Source: Anaerolineae bacterium (GTDB taxonomy: Bacteria > Chloroflexota > Anaerolineae > Aggregatilineales > Phototrophicaceae). Taken from it: a stretch of 64,000 bases of DNA. The stretch spans positions 1 through 64,000 of the forward strand of contig JAJEGA010000042.1 of assembly GCA_022820125.1 (NCBI GenBank), written 5' to 3'. A program made the position numbers and the translations under genes. This document shows, piece after piece, positions 15,146-22,625 of the stretch. Under the pieces are notes generated by a model. The model made no database searches. It worked only from the letters and a program-made list of their open reading frames with translations, and was not told where the DNA came from. Each line of letters starts with the position of its first letter. The first letter of the stretch is position 1.

Positions 15146-16141
15146 TTAGGCAAAAGCCGGGATAATCTTCTCGCCGTATTCAGCCACGATGCGCTCTTCC
15201 TCGCCGCACATCAGGTAGATATTGAATTGCGTGACGCCGGCCGCTTCCAAGTCTTTCAGCTTGGCGATGTGCTCATCGACGCCCCCGAGAATGCCGAAAG
15301 CGTCAACGATATCCTCGCTGATGAAATCGAGATGATCGGCGTGTTTGTCGGCGTGCTCTTTGTAATCGTAGCCCTTGCGCCCTTCAATATAGGCGGTCAG
15401 GCTGTCGGGGATATCGGGGCTGTCCATGCCGTAACGCTCGACGATATCGGCCACGTGATTGCCCACCATCGCCGGGAACCAGCGCGTTTGCTCGCGCGCC
15501 ACTGCTATGTCGCCCACCCAAACGGGCGCCGCCGACATGATCTGGTAATTCGACATATCTGCCCCAGCCGCCTCGCCCCCGGCGATCGCCTGCTCGCTGA
15601 ACCACTTGACCAAGCCCGGATCCGCCAACTGAATCACCAAGCCATCACCGCTGCGTCCGGCGCCGGCGAGCGCCTTAGGTCCATAAGCGGCGATCCAGAT
15701 GGGCAGCTCATAACCGTTCGCCCAGGGGAGTTGCGCTGATGTGTCGTCATAGGCGACCTCGTCGCCGCGCGCGAAACCGCGCAGGGCATCGGCGAAGCGC
15801 TCCATATTGGCGACCGTCATCGGCTTCTTGCCCAACATGCGGCGCGAACTGTCCCCGCGCCCAATGCCAACTTCAATGCGATTGCCGCTCTGCACCGCCA
15901 GCGTGGCGTACATGCTGCCAGCCACCGACCACTCGCGCACGCCCGGGTTGGTCACCAGCGGACCAAAGATCATGCTGTCGGTATGCGCCATGCAAAGCGC
16001 CATCGTCAGATAGCATTCGCGCCACAAAACATGCGAATCGAAGAACCAGCCATATTTGAAGCCGGCGACCTCCGCTTGCTGGCAGAGCGCGACCGTTCGC
16101 TTCGGAGAAATATCGCCTTTGAATGTTATGCCGAAATCCAT
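15146..16141 (-). CDS. LLM-class (luciferase-like) flavin-dependent oxidoreductase
   Basis: A 331-residue TIM-barrel flavoprotein of the bacterial luciferase / F420-dependent reductase superfamily. Visible segments: MDFGITFKGD at the N terminus, FGPLVTNPG (about 59-67), GNRIEVGIGRGDSS (about 85-98) and PIWIAAYGPKALAGAGR (about 146-162). Cofactor (FMN or F420) cannot be settled from sequence; families of this type have been noted beside dihydropyrimidinase genes, and this one lies between dihydropyrimidinase and the C-N hydrolase, so a link to pyrimidine or hydantoin turnover is likely. Its 3' end has been copied into the Uma2 repeat unit. Confidence 0.85.
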   Translation of the reverse strand: MDFGITFKGDISPKRTVALCQQAEVAGFKYGWFFDSHVLWRECYLTMALCMAHTDSMIFGPLVTNPGVREWSVAGSMYATLAVQSGNRIEVGIGRGDSSRRMLGKKPMTVANMERFADALRGFARGDEVAYDDTSAQLPWANGYELPIWIAAYGPKALAGAGRSGDGLVIQLADPGLVKWFSEQAIAGGEAAGADMSNYQIMSAAPVWVGDIAVAREQTRWFPAMVGNHVADIVERYGMDSPDIPDSLTAYIEGRKGYDYKEHADKHADHLDFISEDIVDAFGILGGVDEHIAKLKDLEAAGVTQFNIYLMCGEEERIVAEYGEKIIPAFA

Positions 16142-16176
16142 GTTGTCGCTCCGCAGTAACTTAACGTAATTTGGGC

Positions 16177-16244
16177 GGGCGACCCAATGGCTCGCCCCTA
16201 CAAAATCTTGTGCTTTAGCGGGCGATTCACAGAACCGCCCCTAC
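16177..16244. repeat. Two GTAGGGGCG-type units in the same orientation
   Basis: Units at 16177-16201 (arm ACCC/GGCT, one mismatch) and 16220-16244 (ATTC/GAAC, one mismatch), both ending CGCCCCTAC. They lie between the monooxygenase start and the end of the C-N hydrolase gene. Confidence 0.8.
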
Positions 16245-16276
16245 AGTCTCGCTGGGTTGCGGGTTTGGAAAAGTCT

Positions 16277-17140
16277 TTAACTTGTCGAGACCGTATCCTG
16301 CACCAGCTCGCCATATTGGTCGGGACGGCGATTGAAATAAAAATGCCAGGTATCGCGCACGTCCTGAATCATACTCAGATCGAGATCGCGCACGATGAGT
16401 TCTTCGTCGTAGGCGCTGCCGAGATCGCCGATGAACTGCCCTTTGGGATCGCAGAAATAACTCTCGCCGTAGAAGTCGTCATCGCCGTGCTCCTCGATGC
16501 CGACGCGATTGATCGTGCCGACGTAATAGGTGTTGAAGATGGCGTGCGATGTCTGCTCAATGCGCCAGAGATGCTGGCTTAAGCCGCGTGAAGTCGCCGA
16601 GGGGATGAAGACCATCTCGGCGCCATTCAGCCCCAGCGCGCGCGCCCCTTCGGGGAAGTGCCGGTCGTGGCAAATGTAAACGCCGACCTTGCCGACAGCG
16701 GTATCGAATACGGGATAGCCGAGGTTGCCCGGGCGAAAATAAAACTTCTCCCAAAAGCCGGGCAGATGCGGGATATGCGTCTTGCGATATTTGCCCAGGT
16801 AGCTGCCATCAGCATCAATGACGGCGGCTGTGTTGTAATAAACGCCGACGCCATCACGCTCGTAAATCGGCACGATCAAGACCATATTGAGTTCAGCCGC
16901 CAATTGGCGGAAGCGCTGCGTGGTCGGTCCATCGGGGATCTCCTCGGTGAAGGCGAAGAACTGCGGATCCTGCACCTGGCAGAAATAGGGACCGTAGAAC
17001 AACTCTTGATAACACATGATCTGCGTGCCCTGGTCGGCCGCTTGGCGCGTGTAGTCGATATGCTTTTCGATCATGGATTCCTTGTCGCCGGTCCAGGTCG
17101 CTTGCAGCAGGGCGGCGCGCACGGTTCGATTGTCTGTCAT
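16277..17140 (-). CDS. Carbon-nitrogen hydrolase, beta-ureidopropionase type
   Basis: A 287-residue nitrilase-superfamily amidohydrolase. The catalytic triad is visible: Glu46 in CYQELF, Lys120 in KYRKTHIP and Cys157 in YICHDRHFPEG. The context (dihydropyrimidinase, beta-alanine-type aminotransferase) points to N-carbamoyl-beta-alanine hydrolysis to beta-alanine, CO2 and ammonia; N-carbamoylputrescine amidase is the main alternative. AAGGACA lies before the ATG. Length is usual for bacterial members. Confidence 0.88.
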   Translation of the reverse strand: MTDNRTVRAALLQATWTGDKESMIEKHIDYTRQAADQGTQIMCYQELFYGPYFCQVQDPQFFAFTEEIPDGPTTQRFRQLAAELNMVLIVPIYERDGVGVYYNTAAVIDADGSYLGKYRKTHIPHLPGFWEKFYFRPGNLGYPVFDTAVGKVGVYICHDRHFPEGARALGLNGAEMVFIPSATSRGLSQHLWRIEQTSHAIFNTYYVGTINRVGIEEHGDDDFYGESYFCDPKGQFIGDLGSAYDEELIVRDLDLSMIQDVRDTWHFYFNRRPDQYGELVQDTVSTS

Positions 17141-17166
17141 GGGGATGTCCTTTCTGAAGGATACTT

Positions 17167-17505
17167 CTAGAGATATACCAGCAAGTTTTCCATAGATTCA
17201 GCTGTGTGGTTGCGGTGCAAATCTCGCAACGCATTCACCAAAGCGCCAAGCTCGCTGCTCTTGTATCGAATGAAGGCAATGCCGCAGTGCGTCGGGTGGG
17301 TCCTCGCCAAAACCTGGAAATCCTTGTCTTGCGAACAGATTACACGGCCCAGCATGGTGGCAAAACGCAGTTGTTCCAGATCGCCTGTGCCGCACCGCTC
17401 GGCCTTCTGTGTAGTCATGACATCAATACCTTGACTTGCTAGCTGAGTCGCAGCGGCTTCGGGCATGTTCTCGTCGAAGTAAAAGCGTATCTGCTGCTCA
17501 GACAA
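17167..17505 (-). CDS. DUF5615 PIN-like protein, putative toxin (module 1)
   Basis: A 112-residue PIN-like protein with acidic residues in FYFDENMP (near residue 10) and VICSQDKDF (near 57), as in DUF5615. Start is a TTG at 17505 lying inside the 3' end of the DUF433 gene (8-base overlap); module 2 uses the same TTG arrangement, which supports the choice. With DUF433 it forms a gene pair widely regarded as toxin-antitoxin-like, but activity is unproven. Confidence 0.8.
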   Translation of the reverse strand: MSEQQIRFYFDENMPEAAATQLASQGIDVMTTQKAERCGTGDLEQLRFATMLGRVICSQDKDFQVLARTHPTHCGIAFIRYKSSELGALVNALRDLHRNHTAESMENLLVYL

Positions 17506-18106
17506 GCCGCTCTTGCTCCAGCCTGCCGGCTCTTGCAGCTAAATCCGCGTCTATTTCAGACTGATGCAAATAGTAATACGCCATTGCAGCATGAACTTGC
17601 GCCAGGTTAATCTCAAAGTGAGCGGCGGTCTCCTCATCGTCGATCGCGCCTTGCCGCTGGTGCTTGACGATATCGGCTACACATCTGTCGCTGCCGAGGA
17701 GGCAAGGGCGCCCGCCTTGAATCTTGGGATCGCGGTAGATTAAGTTGATGCTTTCAGTCTGAGGCGGCGCGTCTTTTGGCAGACCGTTCGCTGGAACTGG
17801 AAGGCTTACGTACCAGTCTTCCGCCGCTCTTTCGCCCAAGGTATCCAGTTTCTCACTGAATAGTCTGTCCTCTTCAAATTCGGAGTCGACTTCAGCCTGA
17901 TGCAAGTAGTAGTAGGCAAGGGCGGAATGGACTTGCAGCAAGCTGAGTCCATAAGTTTCGGCGATCTCTTGCGGGCTGCGCTTGTCAACACCACGTCGAA
18001 ATTGAGCTACGTACTTCACTTTGAGCGATCTGCCGATAATGCATGGGCGGCCTGAGCGTCTCTTGAGATCGCGCCAAACGACTTCAATGCTTTCGATTGT
18101 CTTCAT
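17498..18106 (-). CDS. Double DUF433 protein, putative antitoxin (module 1)
   Basis: A 202-residue protein with two DUF433 domains: residues ~5-70 (IVVW-type start, RSGRPCIIGRSLKVKYV, AETYGLSLLQVHSALAYYY) and ~118-190 (ESINLIYRDPKIQGGRPCLLG, AHFEINLAQVHAAMAYYY). Each ends in the helix pattern of a small DNA-binding antitoxin. Single-domain DUF433 proteins of about 80-100 residues are usual (see 18677), so this is an internal duplication or fusion. Start MKTIESIEV at 18106 matches the module 2 start; the upstream frame runs into a repeat. Confidence 0.8.
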   Translation of the reverse strand: MKTIESIEVVWRDLKRRSGRPCIIGRSLKVKYVAQFRRGVDKRSPQEIAETYGLSLLQVHSALAYYYLHQAEVDSEFEEDRLFSEKLDTLGERAAEDWYVSLPVPANGLPKDAPPQTESINLIYRDPKIQGGRPCLLGSDRCVADIVKHQRQGAIDDEETAAHFEINLAQVHAAMAYYYLHQSEIDADLAARAGRLEQERLV

Positions 18107-18122
18107 GACTGCCTCCTCGCGT

Positions 18123-18143
18123 GGGCGACCCACAGCGTCGCCC
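18123..18143. repeat. Degenerate GTAGGGGCG-type unit
   Basis: GGGCGAC-ccacagc-GTCGCCC, 7-bp stem with a long loop. Its duplicate lies at 18973-18999 and shares the loop, so it was copied with the surrounding segment. Confidence 0.6.
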
Positions 18144-18151
18144 ATGCACCA

Positions 18152-18314
18152 CTACCTGGCATGCTCCTTGCCACAGCGCTCAAGCGCCTGCTGCGCCGCG
18201 CGCACGTTGATCTTCGGCGCCGCGTCGCGATAGAACTGCGCCGCCGCTGCAGCTGCCGCCGCGGCGACCGTGCCTGCGCCGGATCAAGTTGATGCTTTCC
18301 ACTATTCTTGCCAT
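18152..18314 (-). pseudogene. Fused remnants: DUF433 N terminus and 3' end of the 19004 gene
   Basis: From 18152 to about 18268 the sequence is a close copy of the last ~115 bases of the gene at 19004, displaced by 852 bases. It then joins ATG-initiated MARIVESINLIRR (18314 downward), the first residues of a DUF433 protein. Neither piece is complete. The junction marks the end point of the duplication that produced the two DUF433-DUF5615 modules. Confidence 0.65.
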
Positions 18315-18348
18315 TTCATCCTCTATTTCTTTGTGGTCAACTATGAAT

Positions 18349-18687
18349 CTACCGAAACTCGACAAGGTTTCTCATCTCTGCCGAAGTTCTTTCATCGGCA
18401 ATATTCCGCAGGCTTCTCACGATGTAGCCGATGTTGCGTTGACCCTTCTCGAAAAAAACAATTCCGGCATGTTGCGCACCGGCTCGCGCCATTCGCACGT
18501 AGTCGGCATCGCGTGTGCAAATCACGCGGTTTTCTGCTGTGGCTAGTTCGAGCAAGTTTGGGTCACCCTCACTGAATATCTCCAATGCATGCACCGACGA
18601 GACATCAATTCCACTCGCTTTCGATTGTTTGGCTACGCTAGGCGGCATGTATTCGTCCATGAAATATCTAATCCGCTTAGCGTCCAA
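18349..18687 (-). CDS. DUF5615 PIN-like protein, putative toxin (module 2)
   Basis: A 112-residue paralogue of the 17167 protein with FMDEYMPP and VICTRDADYVRMA as acidic motifs. Start is TTG at 18687, overlapping the DUF433 stop by 11 bases. The sequences of the two toxins differ widely, so the modules have diverged and might not cross-neutralise. Confidence 0.8.
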   Translation of the reverse strand: MDAKRIRYFMDEYMPPSVAKQSKASGIDVSSVHALEIFSEGDPNLLELATAENRVICTRDADYVRMARAGAQHAGIVFFEKGQRNIGYIVRSLRNIADERTSAEMRNLVEFR

Positions 18688-18958
18688 GAGTCTCCGCTTT
18701 CACACGCCGAATGTATTCGTGATCGACTTGTATGTCCCGGTCGATTTCTTTCTTGTGCTCGTGATAGTAGGCCAAAGCGGCATAAACTTCGCCAATCGGA
18801 ATTTCATATAACAAGGCGATTTTCTCGGGTTCTCTCTCGCCCTGCTGTTGCTCCATCACAATGTCCATGACACGCAGCCCAGTACCGACTATACACGGGC
18901 GTCCTCCACGTACGCTGGGGTCGCGATAGATCAAATTGATGCTTTCGATTGTCTTCAT
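18677..18958 (-). CDS. DUF433 protein, putative antitoxin (module 2)
   Basis: A 93-residue single-domain DUF433 protein: IESINLIYRDPSVRGGRPC, IVGTGLRVMDIV and LYEIPIGEVYAALAYYHEH follow the family pattern. Start MKTIESINL at 18958 equals that of module 1, with the same GAGGCAGTC sequence before it. It overlaps and presumably is translationally coupled to the DUF5615 gene. Confidence 0.82.
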   Translation of the reverse strand: MKTIESINLIYRDPSVRGGRPCIVGTGLRVMDIVMEQQQGEREPEKIALLYEIPIGEVYAALAYYHEHKKEIDRDIQVDHEYIRRVKAETLGR

Positions 18959-18972
18959 GACTGCCTCCTCGC

Positions 18973-18999
18973 GTAGGCAACCCACAGCGTCGCCCCTAC
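18973..18999. repeat. GTAGGGGCG-type unit, degenerate
   Basis: Runs from GTAGGC to GCCCCTAC with an imperfect stem around CCCACAGC. It separates the DUF433 gene from the 19004 gene and is the partner of 18123-18143. Confidence 0.6.
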
Positions 19000-19003
19000 G
19001 CCA

Positions 19004-19354
19004 CTACCTGGCATGCTCCCGCCCGCAGCGCTCGAGCGCCCGCTGCGCCGCGCGCACGTTGATCTTCGGCGCCGCGTCGCGATAGAACTGCGCCGCCACT
19101 GCAGCTGCCGCCGCTTGTCCATCAGCCGAGCCGTCGCTCAAGTCCGGCGCATAATCGTCGGCGCTCAAGCCGACGATTGGCTCGAGCGTGATTTCGACCA
19201 CATTCTCGCGCCGAACGCGCTCCAGCTTCTTGCGCCGTTTCTCCGCCGCTTTTGCCATGGCTGCATCGCCGATGCCGCTGTAGTAGTCGCTTAGCTGCGC
19301 TTCCAGCTCAATGGCGAAAGTAAAGACGGCGCCAAATGTATTCAACGAAGCCAT
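19004..19354 (-). CDS. Small helical protein, ferritin-like N terminus
   Basis: A 116-residue protein. FTFAIELEAQLSDYY and a charged AEKRRKKLERVRREN helix resemble the start of ferritin-like or rubrerythrin helices, but a full iron-binding set is not visible. ATG at 19354 lies five bases after the end of the semialdehyde dehydrogenase gene, so it belongs to that operon. Its 3' end has been copied to 18152. Function unknown. Confidence 0.65.
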   Translation of the reverse strand: MASLNTFGAVFTFAIELEAQLSDYYSGIGDAAMAKAAEKRRKKLERVRRENVVEITLEPIVGLSADDYAPDLSDGSADGQAAAAAVAAQFYRDAAPKINVRAAQRALERCGREHAR

Positions 19355-19358
19355 CGCC

Positions 19359-20810
19359 CTAGACCCACCGTTCAATCACGATTTTGCGCTCGGTATAAAA
19401 CTCGATCGAATCCATCCCCTGCCCGTGCAGGTCGCCGAAGAAGGAGTCTTTCTGCCCGCCGAAGGGGAAGGAGGCCGAGGGCGCCGCCACGCCGATATTG
19501 ACGCCGATGTTGCCGGCATTGACGCTGTACTTGAACTCGCGCGCATATTTGCCATTGCTGGTGAAGATGCTGGCGGCATTGCCATAGCGGCTCTGATTAA
19601 CGATGTCGACCGCGTCTTCGAAGCTGTCCGCTTTCATCAGCGAGAGGACCGGACCAAAGACTTCTTCAGTCGCCATGACCGTATCCGGCTGCACGTCGGC
19701 AATCAGCGTGGGGCCAACCCAGGCGCCGTTTTCGTATCCCTCGACCGTGAAATCGCGCCCGTCGACCACCACATCAGCGCCCTCGCCCTCGCTCTGCCCG
19801 ATCATGGATTCGATGCGATTCACCGCCGCCTCGCTGATGACCGTGCCCATTTGCGTCGTCTCGTCCAAGCCATAGCCGACCTCGAGCGCGGCAACCTGCT
19901 TCGCCAGCTCGTCCTTGAGTTGATCGTAGGCATCGCCGACGCCAACGGCGACCGCAGCCGCCAGACAGCGCTGGCCCGCGCAGCCATAAGCCGCGCCCAG
20001 GATATTCTTGACGCTGGCTTCGATATCGGCATCGGGCATGACGGCGATGTAATTCTTGGCGCCGCCCTGCGCCTGAACGCGCTTGCCATTGCGCGTACAG
20101 GTTTCGTAGATGATCTTCGCTACCGGGCTCGAGCCGACGAAGGACACACCTGTCACATCGGGATGTTCCATCAGCGCGGTCGCCGAGGGCACGCCGCCAT
20201 TAACCAGATTGACCACGCCTTCCGGCAAATCCAGCTCATCAAGCATCTCGAAGAGAAACTCGGTTGCCAGCGGCGTCTGCGGCGATGGTTTTAGAATGAA
20301 GGTATTGCCGCAGGTGATGGCGGTCGGCAAGAACCACAGCGGCACCATAAAGGGGAAGTTGAAGGGTGTGATCGCGGCGAAGACGCCGGCCGGCTGCCGC
20401 ACCGTCGTCTCGTCAATGCCAGAGCTGATGTCTTCCAGCCCGTCGCTGCGCATGAGCACCGGCACGCTCATGGCGAAGTCAATGCTTTCGATGGCGCGGC
20501 GCACCTCGCCACGCGCTTCGTCCATCGTCTTGCCGTGCTCGCGCACCACAATCTGCGAGATCTTTTCAAAATTGTCTTCCGCCATCACTTTGAAGTGGTG
20601 CATGTATTGGGCGCGCACCAGCACCGGTGTGCCGCGCCATTCATCGAAGGCGGCTTTGGCTGCGCCCACCGCAGCATCCACATCTTCGCGCGTCGAATCG
20701 GGACAGTTCGCCAACAGCTCGCAGGTCGCTGGATCGCGCACCGGGATGAGATCAGCCGCCCCAGATTCAACCCAGTCACCGTCTACATAATTCGATATCG
20801 TTCTAGTCAT
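19359..20810 (-). CDS. mmsA: CoA-acylating (methyl)malonate-semialdehyde dehydrogenase
   Basis: A 483-residue aldehyde dehydrogenase. Catalytic Cys282 sits in GCAGQRCLA. Where hydrolytic ALDHs have the general base in ELGGK, this protein has AQGGAKN (about 247-253), the hallmark of CoA-dependent methylmalonate/malonate-semialdehyde dehydrogenases. ITPFNFPFMVPLWF and the C-terminal GGQKDSFFGDLHGQG also fit that subgroup. GGAG precedes the ATG at 20810. With the divergent aminotransferase it converts beta-alanine or beta-aminoisobutyrate through the semialdehyde to acetyl- or propionyl-CoA. Confidence 0.92.
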   Translation of the reverse strand: MTRTISNYVDGDWVESGAADLIPVRDPATCELLANCPDSTREDVDAAVGAAKAAFDEWRGTPVLVRAQYMHHFKVMAEDNFEKISQIVVREHGKTMDEARGEVRRAIESIDFAMSVPVLMRSDGLEDISSGIDETTVRQPAGVFAAITPFNFPFMVPLWFLPTAITCGNTFILKPSPQTPLATEFLFEMLDELDLPEGVVNLVNGGVPSATALMEHPDVTGVSFVGSSPVAKIIYETCTRNGKRVQAQGGAKNYIAVMPDADIEASVKNILGAAYGCAGQRCLAAAVAVGVGDAYDQLKDELAKQVAALEVGYGLDETTQMGTVISEAAVNRIESMIGQSEGEGADVVVDGRDFTVEGYENGAWVGPTLIADVQPDTVMATEEVFGPVLSLMKADSFEDAVDIVNQSRYGNAASIFTSNGKYAREFKYSVNAGNIGVNIGVAAPSASFPFGGQKDSFFGDLHGQGMDSIEFYTERKIVIERWV

Positions 20811-20893
20811 TGATCGCTCCTTTATCAGGCTAGCAGTCTTTGCCTGCATCATACTCGAATCGTCAGCAGTTTTTGGATACCCGGCGCCGCTAA

Positions 20894-20923
20894 TGTACAA
20901 TTCGCACGGAGACACATTGTACA
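20894..20923. promoter_or_regulatory. Inverted repeat TGTACAAT / ATTGTACA in divergent region
   Basis: Arms TGTACAAT (20894-20901) and ATTGTACA (20916-20923), each containing the palindrome TGTACA. Related boxes (GTACATTGTG near 21059, ACACAATGTTGG near 21094) follow. The cluster lies in the 394-base gap between the divergent dehydrogenase and aminotransferase genes and may be a shared operator. Confidence 0.35.
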
Positions 20924-21046
20924 ACATTGGGGCGTCGAAAGCCTTCGTCTCGTCGCTGTAGCGGGCGCCTGCTCGGCGCGAATGGCGCGTCGAATAAAAT
21001 AGGCGTCCGCCTGAGCCGATATTTCGCGGAGATGGTCCCTGAACTT

Positions 21047-21118
21047 TTGACATATCATCGTACATTGTGTAGCAATTTAGCGCAGCATGTTGGACACAAT
21101 GTTGGAATATGCTAAACT
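21047..21118 (+). promoter_or_regulatory. Putative promoters of the aminotransferase gene
   Basis: TTGGAC (21090-21095) and TAAACT (21113-21118) are 17 bases apart, about 87 bases upstream of the ATG. A second candidate pairs TTGACA (21047-21052) with TAGCAA (21070-21075), also 17 apart. Both by consensus only. Confidence 0.4.
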
Positions 21119-21204
21119 ATAGGGCATACTTGCGAGAAAATGCAATAGGAAAGCAGGATACTCGCGCATACTGTGCCGATCTGCGGGGAAACAGGAGAAA
21201 ATGA

Positions 21205-22494
21205 ATGACAACTTCTGCTGAAATCATGGAACGCTATCGCCAAGTGATGTTTCCGGCCGCCGCACCTTACCATGGCGACGCGCCGCTGATCGCCGATCGC
21301 GCCAAAGATCAATATATCTGGGATGTGGACGGCAAGCGATATCTTGATTTCTTCGGCGGCATCCTCACGGTATCAGTTGGGCATTGCAACGACGAGATCA
21401 GCGAGCGAACGATGGCGCAGCTGCGGAAGCTGCAGCATACATCAACGATCTACGTCAACGAGAGCATGGTGCGGCTGGCGGAAAAAGTCGCCGAGCTCAC
21501 GCCGGGCCGGCTGCAGAAATGCTTCTTCACCAACAGCGGCACCGAAGCCAATGAGACGGCGGTGCTGGCGGCGCGCATGTATACCGGCAATCCGATCATC
21601 ATCACGCTGCGCCATGCTTATTCCGGGCGCTCAATGCTGGCGATGAGCCTCTCCGCGCAGGGGCCTTGGCGGCTGGGCGGCGTGGTCGATCCTTATGTCA
21701 GGCATGCGCGCAATCCCTACACCTTCCGCGCGCCGGCGGGCATGAGCGCCGAGCAGGTGGTTGATCTCTGCGTGGCTGACCTGGAAGAGACGATCGCCAC
21801 GGCGACCGAAGGGCGCATCGCCGCTTTTATGGCTGAGCCGATTCAAGGCGCGGGCGGTTTCATCGTCCCGCCGGAAGATTACTTCCAGCGCATCCTGCCG
21901 ATCGTCAGGGCAGCGGGCGGGGTATTCATTTCGGACGAGGTGCAGACGGGCTGGGGCCGCACCGGCGGCAAGTGGTTCGGCATTGAGCAATGGGGCGTCG
22001 AGCCGGATATCATGACCTTCGCCAAAGGCATGGGCAACGGCAGCCCCATCGGCTGCACCATCGCCACGCCCGAAATCGCCGACGCGGTCGCTGGGCTTAC
22101 CTTTTCCACCTTCGGCGGCAATCCGGTGACGATGGCGACCACGCTGGCGACCATCGAATATATGGAGGCGCATGACACGCCGACCAACTGCCAAGTTCAA
22201 GGCGAAAGCATGGCGGAAAAGCTGGCAGAGTTCGCCGCCGAGTTTCCCATCATCGGCGAGGCGCGCGGCATGGGGCTGATGCAGGCGCTTGAAATCGTGC
22301 AGCCGGGGGGCATTGAGCCGGACGCGGCGCGGACGGTCGCCTTCGTTGACGCCTGCAAAAAGAAAGGCTTGCTGTTGGGCAAGGGCGGCTTGTATGGCAA
22401 TGCCGTGCGCATCGCGCCGCATCTGAATGTGTCGGCGGAAGATATGGATGTCGCGATGGATATCATCGCGGGCGCCCTGGCAGAGGTGTCATAG
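21205..22494 (+). CDS. Class III aminotransferase, beta-alanine/AGXT2 type
   Basis: A 429-residue PLP-dependent aminotransferase. Lys274 in TFAKGMGNGSP is the Schiff-base lysine, Asp244 in ISDEVQTGWGRTG binds the pyridine nitrogen, and FTNSGTEANE (about 108-117) binds the phosphate. AGGAGA precedes the ATG. The next step for its product, catalysed by the divergent semialdehyde dehydrogenase, makes beta-alanine or beta-aminoisobutyrate the likely donor, with pyruvate or glyoxylate as acceptor. 4-Aminobutyrate aminotransferase is the alternative. Confidence 0.88.
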   Translation: MTTSAEIMERYRQVMFPAAAPYHGDAPLIADRAKDQYIWDVDGKRYLDFFGGILTVSVGHCNDEISERTMAQLRKLQHTSTIYVNESMVRLAEKVAELTPGRLQKCFFTNSGTEANETAVLAARMYTGNPIIITLRHAYSGRSMLAMSLSAQGPWRLGGVVDPYVRHARNPYTFRAPAGMSAEQVVDLCVADLEETIATATEGRIAAFMAEPIQGAGGFIVPPEDYFQRILPIVRAAGGVFISDEVQTGWGRTGGKWFGIEQWGVEPDIMTFAKGMGNGSPIGCTIATPEIADAVAGLTFSTFGGNPVTMATTLATIEYMEAHDTPTNCQVQGESMAEKLAEFAAEFPIIGEARGMGLMQALEIVQPGGIEPDAARTVAFVDACKKKGLLLGKGGLYGNAVRIAPHLNVSAEDMDVAMDIIAGALAEVS

Positions 22495-22510
22495 TCCCGA
22501 CGGAATCGTT

Positions 22511-22574
22511 GTAGGGGCGACCTGCTAGGTCACCCGAATTCATGTAGTTGTAGGGGCGGCCTGGTAGGTCGCCC
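22511..22574 (+). repeat. Two GTAGGGGCG-type units in direct tandem
   Basis: Units at 22511-22535 (arm ACCT/AGGT) and 22550-22574 (GCCT/AGGT with a G-T pair), 39 bases apart in the same orientation and each followed by GAATTCA. This is a local tandem duplication rather than a facing pair. Confidence 0.85.
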
Positions 22575-22625
22575 GAATTCAGATGTACAAGGTATTATAA
22601 ATCTCGCTAAACGACTTGATCTTTC

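Larger units (their letters stand above)
13137..15166. repeat. Tandem triplication of a ~681-bp Uma2 unit
   Basis: Three direct repeats with a 681-682-base period. Each unit contains the gene, a palindromic promoter, and a stretch around GCCAGAATGGGTGGC followed by AGCCGGGAT. The last piece matches the 3' end of the flavin monooxygenase gene at 15146. The unit therefore appears to have arisen at the junction with that gene and expanded away from it. Confidence 0.8.

Noticed and set aside
19311..20294. 327-codon plus-strand frame
   Set aside because: Antisense to the aldehyde dehydrogenase, whose active-site motifs are intact.
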